Shown here: piece after piece, positions 55,784 through 64,000 of the stretch
Layout of the letters: each line of letters begins with the position of its first letter
How positions within the stretch are numbered: position 1 is the stretch's first letter
Assembly: GCA_032209605.1 (NCBI GenBank)
Contig: JASFXZ010000001.1
Location: 13,348,256 to 13,412,255, forward strand
Direction of reading: 5' to 3'
Length of the DNA stretch: 64,000 nt
From: Mactromeris polynyma
Lineage: Eukaryota > Mollusca > Bivalvia > Venerida > Mactridae
The notes under the pieces: model-generated
What the model saw: only the letters and a program-made list of their open reading frames with translations
The model's database searches: none
What the model was told of the DNA's origin: nothing
Made by a program: the position numbers and the translations under genes

Positions 55784-56279
55784 GAGCCAATAATGCCGAG
55801 GTGTTCCGAATATGACTGCATAATAAATAACTCCGTGGTGTGATTAGTCATAGACACAGTATAGTCTGTTTCAATATAGTTCAACTTTACTTATTGCATA
55901 AGTCGTGAACTCGCACAGCCATGTTAATAAACTTGTTACATAGCGATTTATCTTATTAAAACAATATAAATGTTCGCGACTAGTACATACAACCAAGAAA
56001 GTCTTATTAATTCCAACACCGGACAATTCCCCGTGGTGATGAATAGACACGTTGAATGTTATTGTTTAAATTCTGCTAATCTCGCGCATGCGCACTCGTT
56101 GGAGGGCAAAATATTTTCGACCTCCGCACAAAAACAAAGACAGTGATTAAGTGATTCGAACAATCCTTAAACTTGTATTTTGACAAATTCCTAAAATAAG
56201 ATGTCAAAGATAAGATGATAAAATCAGAAACAGAGACAGGCCTGCACAAGACCAATTAATTCTCTTTGTCTAATTATAC
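55784..56279. other. No gene seen; one NRF1-like site
   Basis: AT-rich. CGCGCATGCGCAC at about 56,085 would fit an NRF1-type promoter site, but no gene start is recognisable on either strand nearby. Confidence 0.4.
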
Positions 56280-56316
56280 CCTGTGTCACGGACCGTATAT
56301 AGGTCCGTGCCTGTGT
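56280..56316. mobile_element. 23-bp palindrome with 7-bp target duplication
   Basis: At 56,287-56,309 the termini CACGGACC and GGTCCGTG enclose only GTATATA. The direct repeat CCTGTGT flanks both sides (56,280-56,286 and 56,310-56,316). This is the smallest member of the palindrome family. Confidence 0.8.
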
Positions 56317-56405
56317 GCACTATCGTGATACCAATCTTGTCCAGACCCCTAATTAGCATTTGATAATGTCTGTCTCCAATAAACACTTGCTGTCATCATC
56401 TGACA

Positions 56406-56454
56406 CTTATATCACGGACCTATATACCATATATATATAGGTCCGTGCTTATAT
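56406..56454. mobile_element. 35-bp palindrome with 7-bp target duplication
   Basis: At 56,413-56,447 the 14-bp arms CACGGACCTATATA and complement enclose CCATATA. The direct repeat CTTATAT flanks both sides (56,406-56,412 and 56,448-56,454). It lies only about 90 bp from the previous member, with an unrelated target. Confidence 0.82.
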
Positions 56455-56587
56455 ACAGTAAAGTGTCTTCAACAATTATAAAAATTGTAATTAGTCTTGT
56501 GTTGAATATTAAAAAGTATGCTTATTTATGCATAAACATCATAATTTTATATCACAATTAGATGACATTTAGGTTTTGAAATATGAT

Positions 56588-56782
56588 TTAGAATACAACC
56601 TACATTTTCAGCCAATGAAATGACAGAACGGCTCCCGTTAAGTACTACGCTTATTCATTAAGAATTTCGATTTTTCGCGGGCTTTTTAAGCTCCGCCTAC
56701 TGCGAATCTGTGTGAGCGTTACCATATTGCGCGTTGAAATTTGCATGCGTATCGGCCAATCAAAATGTAGGTTACATTCTAA
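56588..56782. mobile_element. 195-bp MITE
   Basis: Termini TTAGAAT(AC/GT)AACCTACATTT are inverted with two mismatches. CCAAT boxes lie just inside both ends. No coding. It abuts a separate 104-bp hairpin. Confidence 0.7.
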
Positions 56783-56786
56783 GTCA

Positions 56787-56890
56787 GTTAGTAGATATTA
56801 AGTAAAATCTATTGGTTAAGAAGAGGGCTCGCTCGCTACGCTCGCTCCGCCCCTTCTTAATTAATAAGATTTTACTTAATATCTACTAAC
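56787..56890. repeat. 104-bp hairpin with GCTCGCTCGC loop
   Basis: GTTAGTAGATATTAAGTAAA at the left is mirrored by its complement ending at 56,890. The arms continue through AATCT and TTAAGAAG, closing on a GC-rich loop (CTCGCTCGCTACGCTCGCTC). The pairing is near perfect, so the element is young or selected. Confidence 0.8.
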
Positions 56891-57939
56891 TATTACTTAA
56901 ATTGTAAATACCCACTGCAAATGAAATATTTAATGAAGAAATAAAACTTTTTTCACTCCTCTAAATTTAAATTACTGGTGAAAGCCTCAAAACTAAAAGT
57001 GTCAGCCATATTTTATTTTTTCACAAATAATTGCCAAAATGTTTTAATGCCGGTAATTGTTGATGTTTTAATTGATTTTAGTTGCTCAAAATTGCCTTTA
57101 TTGCAAATTTATTGGCGATATATATAAATTGCTTGATCTTTCTCATAATGTCCTGTCATGAGTTGTGTACTGAGAAGGTAGAGACAGACATTTTGTTTGA
57201 ATTTTAACTCAACATTTGCAGCCGTCTGTGATTTAAGCAACCACTACAGTGTATTATCAATCCTTTGGTTAGCTGCTTGTTGCATGTGTTTAACTGTAGT
57301 ATTACAAAGCTTGTTGAGAAAAATCATAAGTCTCCACAAATGATACTTTTCCGAACCTTATAATATTTCCTCAAAGAATGCACATACGAACCTAGATGAA
57401 ACAACTTAGAGCTTAGTGTTTGTGATTACATGTATTATGTAAATACTAGACTAGTGCAGATATAGTGCCATATCTAGATTACCAAGTTGAAAAACGAAAT
57501 TTACACATATAACAGTAATTACAATTTTATTTCAATAGAACTGAGCATTTCAAAGCATAATATTCAACAATGACATAAACTACTAGATTATGTAATACCT
57601 CACAATTGTTTTTTACTTAGTCAATCACAGATTGTATTTATTTCAGTCACGAAATGGTAAATGGATTTAAAATGTACAAGGAAAACTTTAAGAGTATTTT
57701 CCAAGTAGTAATTCATGACACATCGACCAATGTTTGTAAATTTACAGCATTTTTCTTTTTGTCCCAATTTGACTTTTGTGAGGCATCTTGTGAAAATCAT
57801 GAAAACCTGAAACGATAAAGTAAATATTATAGCAGATCTAAAACAATTTTATATTATAATGATATGAGCTTTTCGAGCCCCACATTGGTTCCACCTTTTC
57901 CCCTACAATTACTTATATGTGACAGTAGTGTTTGACAGA
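56891..57939. other. No gene seen
   Basis: AT-rich sequence. I saw no terminal repeats, tRNA-like heads or coding blocks. Confidence 0.5.
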
Positions 57940-58270
57940 GGTGGCCCTGCGGCTTAGTGGTTAATGCTGCTGACTACGAATCCGAAGGTCGTGGGTTCGA
58001 TCCCTCTTGTGTCGGATAAAACAGAAATGCTTTTCAGTGTTTCCCACCTAACATAGTACTGGTATGTAACCAGGAAAGTACTGGGTAGATTCCAGGAAAG
58101 TACTGGTTAGACGCCAGGAAAATGGTAACAGTACGATGGGTCTCATTGGCACTGTACAGTGACCGTATTTGGCTTCAAAAAGTGTCTGTTTGACCTATAC
58201 TGCTCTACTGGCAGGTAAATTTCCCCCTTCGGTTTCAAAAAGTCTATTTATGGTGTACAGGGAATATACC
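57940..58270 (+). mobile_element. tRNA-Arg-derived SINE
   Basis: GGCCCTGCGGCTTAGTGG (A box) and CTGACTACGAATCCGAAG (anticodon arm with ACG, as in tRNA-Arg) precede GTGGGTTCGATCCC (B box). A repeated GGAAAGTACTGG body follows. The head has too many mismatches in the acceptor stem to be a functional tRNA gene. The 3' boundary is approximate. Confidence 0.65.
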
Positions 58271-58399
58271 GGGTCGACCAAAATACCGTAAAGTGCATGA
58301 TAAATATAATATCATAAACACGGTAATACAAATACATACAGTGTTTGGCAGTTGAGTCTCAAATGCCGGAAGAGGGAGTAGTGTAGTGGTGTGGGAATA

Positions 58400-58475
58400 G
58401 GCAGCGACCAGATAAGCTCAGTCGATAGACTGCCATACTATTATTTAGGCGGTCTTTGGTTCAAGTTCCATATTG
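58400..58475 (+). repeat. tRNA-like segment
   Basis: GATAAGCTCAGTCGATAGAC and GGTCTTTGGTTCAAGTTCC are spaced like A and B boxes. It probably belongs to a SINE fragment inserted next to the transposase relic. Confidence 0.35.
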
Positions 58476-58674
58476 TCAGGCCATTTAATGAGGAATTTAA
58501 GCTTCTGGCAAGCACCGGTACACATTTGTTAAATATATTGTATACTTGTGTTGGACATATGTTGAATTTGATTGCCAAGTCTGCATGTGTTAGATACAGT
58601 CGAAGTTTCATTGACACTGAAAATAGCTGGTCACCCGAACAAATCCGACCTACAGGCGTATCAGCCGCCTCCAA
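58441..58674 (-). pseudogene. HTH_Tnp_4-type transposase fragment
   Basis: The minus-strand frame reads MKLRLYLTHADLAIKFNICP, then TQVYNIFNKCVPVLARSLNS. This matches the helix-turn-helix that precedes the DDE_Tnp_4 nuclease domain in ISL2EU/Harbinger-like transposases of invertebrates (LTHxDLAxxFxxSxxxVxxIFNKW). The usual Trp after FNK is Cys, and the frame stops before the nuclease domain. Together with the THAP-like exon upstream on the same strand (59,200-59,080), this suggests one decayed THAP plus DDE_Tnp_4 gene. Confidence 0.7.
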
Positions 58675-59079
58675 CCTCAGGTCATCTTAGGTCGCCCTCG
58701 TCAGCGGAGTGAATGCAAATGCGGATGGGATGTATCCGGGGTGCTCTGGGTCATCAGACGGATGTCCTGGAGTATATAAATTTGATGCATTATACCAACA
58801 TGAAAGGTTATGATATAAATTTATATATAAGGTAGCCAGTGCTATTATTTATACTTTCAATATACCGTAAGCATAAATATTTATTTATTAATATCATTCA
58901 ACGTTCATCCAAAGACTTAAATTTGCAGAAGAATTTCATTACTATTATGTGAGATGCCAATGACACTCGTGTGTGGCAATGACTCTTCCGTCCATGCACA
59001 TTCATAACACCACTGCACAATTAACTTATTCAAATTATAGATAATTCTTGAATAAAATGATATTTTTGTAATAACTTAC

Positions 59080-59200
59080 CTCCAATAGAGTTTTTTGAAC
59101 AGGTCCTATCATGCGGTTTCGGTTCCCATGTCTTAGACGGGTCACCAAGACTCATTCTCTTCATTGCCTGAATCCATCGCAGGGGCCGTGCACCATCAGT
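59080..59200 (-). pseudogene. THAP-like exon fragment
   Basis: Open minus-strand stretch reading RWIQAMKRMSLGDP, then KTWEPKPHDRTCSKNSIGG, and ending at a strong donor (GGAG|GTAAGT). THAP zinc fingers carry W...W-x-P...R-x-C-S..F; the W, WEP and R-T-C-S positions are present, but the Phe is replaced. The first Cys pair is not found because a stop lies just upstream. THAP domains bind DNA at transposon ends. By order and strand it fits the N-terminus of the transposase fragment at 58,674-58,441. Confidence 0.42.
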
Positions 59201-59249
59201 TCACAGTTGGAAACCGGTGAAATTTTATCCATTAATTCTTTTTATCCCT

Positions 59250-61167
59250 ATACACCCTTTCAATTAATCGATTAAAGTCGCCTAAGAGTTGCGTCCCCTA
59301 CCGGACGTGACGTAATGCGAGGATAAAAATATTTCCAAAACGGACAGTGCTGCTTACTTACGCTGCACATCAACAAAAGTTTATGCGTTGCGCACATTTA
59401 TTAATGTTTTCGTAGAAATCGGACATTTTATTTGTTAAAGTAGATCTATAGGGAAAGTATTAGGTTACAATATATTAAAGATTTTGCATTAACAGCATTC
59501 AAAAAATCACAGGTAACGAATTAACGTTGCACACGGGGAGCGTAATTTTTTCACATACTCGAGGTTAGTTTCCTATAAATTCTCTGATTTTAACAACAAG
59601 TACCATGTATTTAACTTACCCCAGTGCATAAAGCAATCGTTTAAGATGACAAATCCTCAAAAAATATGTGGTTAATATTAAAAGTTATTCCATAAACGGT
59701 GATCAAACAATCCCAGTTAAAGAAATTTTCAGAGCATTAATGCTTCATAACTTTTTCAAAACAAGTCGGTAATTTTCCGCTTCATTTTTTGATATTTTCA
59801 TCGAAGTCTAATTGTACTTAATACACTTTCATGTCAATAAAATATTTTAAAAAGGCTGCTGTGAAGAACAATCAAGGCTTACATAATCATGTAAATGTGT
59901 AAAGATCAACTAAACAAATGATGTAGATCACGCCAGCATGTCATGTTTTGTGTACACAAGTCGTCTATTTTACCTTGCACAAGCGTGTGCAAAATATAAA
60001 TTAAGTAGGTCAAATCAATGTCTTTATTGTCTGTGTGAGACAAGGGTTTTGGCATCAATTTAATTCTGAACATGAATTAACATTAAAAAATGTCGGAAGA
60101 GGCTGGCTAAATCTTTGAAGTATAACTATTTTTGGGTGACAGACAGTTGTAATCTCATTGTGTTTATTACAAATTGAGATCACAGACTGATATGACCTAA
60201 TCATTTCAATTATCAAAGGCACTAATTCTATCAAACAGGAAATAGCAATATGAATTAACACATATAATAAAGATCTCCTGGGGTTTTATGACTCTTGTGT
60301 TTTTACAGCTGACACCTAGGGCAATTTTCAATTACAATAGTGACCAGTAGAACTGATCTGCCGAGGGCGTGGTTTATGAATTGCAAAACAATAGGCATCC
60401 ACCAATCAAATTAATTAAAATACAAGAAAGGCAATTAATAACTGTCAATTATCAATTCATACGAGAACACAGAAACATTGAAACTAAATGGCCAGCCAGC
60501 CACGAAAGACGTCTAAAAATAATTTATGGATTATAGCGCTATGTCCCGTTTTCAGAAGAGATTTCTTTTAAAAGTGACTATAAACAATCTATATTTAATG
60601 TGAGTAGGAATAACCAAACAGACAGTGAGTTTCATATTTTATTTTTACATAAATATATTGTTTTAGACAGTGCGTCTGCTGATAACATTGTATCGATGCG
60701 CCATATCTGGCGTAGCGCATCTGTGGTATTTAGGTCTTTGGCTCTATCCATGTTCTTTCATATGTCGGTCCATGACTGAAATGACGAAAAATATGTATGG
60801 TTCTTCTTCAGACATGCGTACGATTTCACATTAACATCAAACTACGGTCTTCCAAGTCCATATTAACGACTGAGTTTGTGAAATAAAAATTCCCAGTATG
60901 TCGCAAAATTATGTGACAAACAAATATTAAGCATCTAACTAAAGCAATTTCGCAAAATCCATTAGGTATAAGTTTTTTTATATATCTCAAAATACATCCT
61001 AAAACAAATTACATCTGTAACATACCTTATCTTTCATTCCATCGCCGAAAAATTGGTTACGTCGCCATTTCGCGCTCTAAATATTACCGTTATAGTAATT
61101 GTTTATCCTCTAATGACGTCATCGAAGGGCAGATAATTCTATTTACGGTATAATTGAAAGGGTGTAT
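59250..61167. mobile_element. 1.9-kb TIR element, unclassified
   Basis: Ends ATACACCCTTTCAATTA (59,250-59,266) and its exact complement (61,151-61,167). Further in, both arms share a GACGT(A/C)AT block followed by GAGGATAAA after about 60 bp, so the inverted repeat is long but eroded. I could not identify a target duplication. No transposase is recognisable inside. At 60,695-60,721 a GATGCGC hairpin lies beside a half copy of the CAAAGACC palindrome. Confidence 0.6.
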
Positions 61168-61416
61168 TTGTACAATCTACTGCACTGCAAACTAACCATC
61201 GCGTGTTTGTTTACAAATGTCAGTTAAAAATAGCACATTCACGCCCCATTGACAGTTAACAATAAAAAAATTACGCTCTGTTTACATTGGCGGCGGAGTC
61301 GTTTTTTGCCCTCCAGTGTATATTTTGATCGGATAGCAGGTGCGCGTGACGTCACGCATCAACCTAATAAACCTTAGTCAACAACATCAAGAAATGTATC
61401 CGAACGGAGCACTTGC

Positions 61417-62192
61417 CCTCCCTCAATTCATCGATTTCTCTTTTTTACGTTAACAAAAGCTGCTCTTACCAAAGAAAGTTTAACCACAAACACTTGAACA
61501 ATAATTCAACAATAATTCTTGAACCAGATATTTCACTTTAAAATAAAATTCTTACGCTGGATTCGGAAACGAAGATCTATTTTACCATACGAACAATTTG
61601 CAAATTTATCAAAGACGAAGGAAAGTAGAACGGCGGTTAGTGATGTCACGATCAATTCGACATGTTGATTGGTCGTATTGGTCGTATGCAAATAGTGCGT
61701 AGTGATACAAAGAGTGGCAAGGGCGGATTCAGGGGGGGGCGGAAGGGGCGTACGCCCCCCCTAAAATCGTCCGTGCATACGTAATTTTATTTTGTTCTGA
61801 ATGAGAAAAGGACTAAATGTGTATTTTTTTCGCTCGCTCCGCTCGCAATAATACTAGTACTTTTTCTTAGAAGGTAAGCAATTATCACGTTTCCGCTATT
61901 TTGTTTCAATTTCGTTGATTGACACCATTCCGATATAAAAGTGTGCTATTTGGATTGATTTTGCCTTGAAAGCTATCCTTTTTCAATACAAAATAAAGTA
62001 TTTCTGAATCCTCAGAATGCACCAGATGGATCCATTATTTTCAAAATTTTCCGGGGGAGCATGCCCCCGGACCCCCCTAGACCACTTTACGCCCCCCCTA
62101 ACCCAAAATCCTGGATCCGCGCCTGAGTGGTATCAAATGTGTCTAACTCTGCCACGGCTGTTTCCAAAATTACGGTTACTAAAGACATGGTC
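61417..62192 (+). repeat. Dispersed repeat A, copy 2, interrupted
   Basis: Matches 17,444-17,732 on both sides of the insertion at 61,718-62,125, plus about 60 bp (around 61,585-61,650) missing from copy 1. It is in the same orientation as copy 1. Confidence 0.8.
61718..62125. mobile_element. 408-bp hAT-like MITE inserted in repeat A
   Basis: Ends CAAGGGCGGATTCAGG and CCTGGATCCGCGCCTG are inverted with three mismatches. AGTGG flanks both sides, and copy 1 of repeat A shows the empty site. Inside are CGCCCCCCCTAAAA near both ends and a TCGCTCGCTCCGCTCGC motif. It is similar in style to the terminus at 11,450-11,545. Confidence 0.78.
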
Positions 62193-62537
62193 AAAAACAA
62201 TGTCACACAGCTAAATAAAAAATCCTTGTGGACACTCTAGAACCTGCATTTTATACTTGATCTAAATGAAATTTCATCCATAACATTTATGGGTTATTAA
62301 TATAAGTCGTTTTCGTGCTAGTTTGATCACAAGATTAGATGAAGTTTTAAAACGTGAGTTTCCACTTCAATGACTGTTCTGTCAGCTTTTTGCTCTCCAC
62401 AGTCGTATGTATTTGTGTACTTTAAAGTACACATACATTACGTACTGTACATCGAAGATCTGTGTGGCAATACTATAAGAAATGCGATGCACTTCTGAAT
62501 CTTTCGAACTGCAGGTTCGAACCAACAGTATACAGTT
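62193..62537. other. No gene seen
   Basis: AT-rich. It contains a perfect 18-bp palindrome GTGTACTTTAAAGTACAC at 62,415-62,432. Confidence 0.45.
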
Positions 62538-62674
62538 ATTTCATGGTTATTTGGGTAACAGTCAATTAAAACTGTTGTCCCGAGGTGGAGGGGATGACAT
62601 CTGAACGTGATCAGAATGACATCCCCGACACCAAGGGACAACAGTTTTGACTGTTACCCAAATAACCATGAAAT
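62538..62674. mobile_element. 137-bp near-perfect palindrome (MITE-like)
   Basis: Arms of about 45 bp begin ATTTCATGGTTATTTGGGTA, with a single 2-base indel between them. The centre itself is an inverted repeat (GGGGATGACATCTGAACGTG). The following ATAAATGTTTTATTACCTG is echoed about 45 bp later as ATAACTGTTTTATTACCTG. Confidence 0.8.
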
Positions 62675-63310
62675 AAATGTTTTATTACCTGATCAAAAGT
62701 TTATCTAAACAAAAAAGGAAATAACTGTTTTATTACCTGCCGTTTAAAAATAGAATTTGGAAATTCCAATGACTTCATAGCGCAAGAGTGAAACAGTTCA
62801 TACTGTTGACCGGGGAATAGTTCAATCCAAGACATTGATAGCTTTCATGTAAAACAGCAAAAAATAACAAATTTGTATTTATATAAAGAATCAGGTAATA
62901 ATAAGCAATATATTTGCCACATACAGCAATATGAAAACGAAGTGACCAAATGAAGTGAATATTGTTTCCTGCTTGCAAATATAGACTTTACATGTCGCGT
63001 TTTCTTGAACTGACGTCTCTTACAGAAGAGGTTGTAAATCCCATAGCAGCGCTCATAAATAGTATTCTCTATCTTAAAGTGAAGTGCATATGTGAAACCT
63101 ATGGTGGCATATTACTGCCACCAGTTAGCATGATTGCGTTCGCGAATTGTTTCGTGTTAACCACTTAATTATTACGATAATTATCTAGCTATCTAGTTAA
63201 TATTCGTGATACATTTTCGGTAAGATAAATATCATACAACTAGAAACAGGCTTGAACGTGCCCAGAACTGCCACCTCTTACCTTTTTATGATGTATTACT
63301 CTAGATTTAA
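62675..63310. other. No gene seen
   Basis: AT-rich. A 68-codon + frame at 62,962-63,168 has no recognisable domain. Confidence 0.45.
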
Positions 63311-63639
63311 GTGGTAACACGAATCTTATCTAGTTGACCACTTATTATGTTACTTAATAACTCAAATTTGCGAATTTCACTTAAGATTCGTGTTACCACT
63401 TATTTATAAATGCAAGTTTGGCTTCTAGATGTTAGTGGTAACACGAATCTTAAGTGAAATTCACGAATTTGAGTTATTAAGTAACATAATAAATGGTCAA
63501 CTAGATAAGATTCGTGTTACCACTTACATCTAGAAGCCAAAAATGAATAAGTAGTTACACGAATCTTAAGTGAAAATCGCGAATTTGAGTTATTAAGTAA
63601 CATAATAAATGGTCAACTAGATAAGATTCGTGTTACCAC
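63311..63639. repeat. Three 89-bp TIR units in alternating orientation
   Basis: Units at 63,311-63,399 (+), 63,435-63,523 (-) and 63,551-63,639 (-) are each 89 bp. Each is bounded by GTGGTAACACGAATCTTA in inverted orientation (one arm of unit 3 is altered to GTAGTTAC). Unit 2 is also framed by GGCTTCTAGATG and its complement. They look like tandem or self-inserted MITEs. Confidence 0.88.
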
Positions 63640-63647
63640 TTACATGT

Positions 63648-63840
63648 AGAATGGGATTAGGCGCTGGTAGTCCAGAAGTCGTAGTTTCGAACCCCAGTAA
63701 AGCGTATACTATCCGTGACAATTGGACTGAAGATTTTACATGGAATGTCATTTTTGACAAACCTCTGATTCATACGGGGAAGTCGTCTGTTGCTTGGTTA
63801 CCCAAGATTGGGTCCACTCACCATCGTTCATGACTGAAAT
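63648..63840 (+). other. Possible SINE fragment
   Basis: GGCGCTGGTAGTCCAGAAGT with GTAGTTTCGAACCCCAG resembles a decayed tRNA-derived head with a B box. The 67-codon + frame across it is not recognisable. Confidence 0.3.
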
Positions 63841-63851
63841 ACTGTTGAAAA

Positions 63852-64000
63852 ATGGCGTAACACCAACACAAGCAAATCAGTGATGGCGTAACACCAACAC
63901 AAGCAAATCAGTGATGGCGTAACGCAAACACAAGCAAATCAGTGATGGCGTAACGCAAACACAAGCAAATCAGTGATGGCGTAACGCAAACACAAGCAAA
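63852..64000. repeat. 31-bp tandem repeat at the right edge
   Basis: ATGGCGTAAC(A/G)C(C/A)AACACA, followed by AGCAAATCAGTG, repeats with a 31-bp period for nearly five copies and runs off the window. The last copies are identical; the first two differ at the ACACC/ACGCA position. Confidence 0.95.

Noticed and set aside
57940..58015. A functional tRNA-Arg gene
   Set aside because: The head resembles tRNA-Arg(ACG), but acceptor and D arms do not pair well and repeat-like sequence follows.

Overview
This window looks like nuclear DNA of a marine mollusc, most likely a bivalve. The reasons are an AT-rich, intron-bearing gene with consensus GT-AG splice sites, many tRNA-derived SINEs, hAT, Harbinger, Tigger-like and Gypsy relics, and very dense minisatellites. 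No prokaryotic gene organisation is present. Most long open frames are repeat arrays or shadows. The organism assignment is inference from repeat style, not from a marker gene.

One convincing host gene occupies 37,553-50,227 on the + strand. It has ten exons whose phases join without a break into a 549-residue protein. Domain order is an N-terminal winged helix of the SAMD1/KAT6 type, a second H15-like winged helix, an AT-hook-like basic stretch, a KAT6/DPF-type double PHD finger, and a C-terminal SAM domain close to that of SAMD1. This joins the reader half of KAT6 to the SAM of SAMD1 with no acetyltransferase domain. NRF1-like and ETS-like sites lie just upstream. Its introns hold a Tigger-like transposon, a 3.7-kb 41-bp minisatellite and a 22-bp array. 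Two exons of a broken C-type lectin domain lie at 1,223-2,432.

Much of 7.3-32.3 kb can be read as one old Ty3/Gypsy retrotransposon broken up by insertions. It has a 5'-truncated LTR, a tRNA-Pro-like primer site, gag, protease, an RT with a large deletion and an RNase H. A zinc-finger ORF sits in the env position, followed by a polypurine tract and a 3' LTR that carries a tRNA-Thr-like SINE. The RNase H is split by an 8.75-kb foldback-type element with 9-bp target duplications, whose inverted arms are arrays of about 165-bp monomers (18 left, 8 right). The 7.9-17.7 kb stretch holds further insertions: a Harbinger relic, a SINE and an inverted 69-bp array.

The most unusual small-scale signal is a set of four tiny palindromes (23-35 bp) with termini CACGGACC or CAAAGACC. 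Each is bounded by its own perfect 7-bp direct repeat (13,977; 36,652; 56,280; 56,406). They look like TIR-only insertions or excision footprints of a P-superfamily-like transposon.

From 50 to 64 kb there are a second Tigger-like copy, several TIR elements and MITEs, an inverted palindromic array at 54-55.2 kb, SINEs, THAP and transposase fragments, and short satellites at the right edge. A 64-bp satellite fills the left edge.
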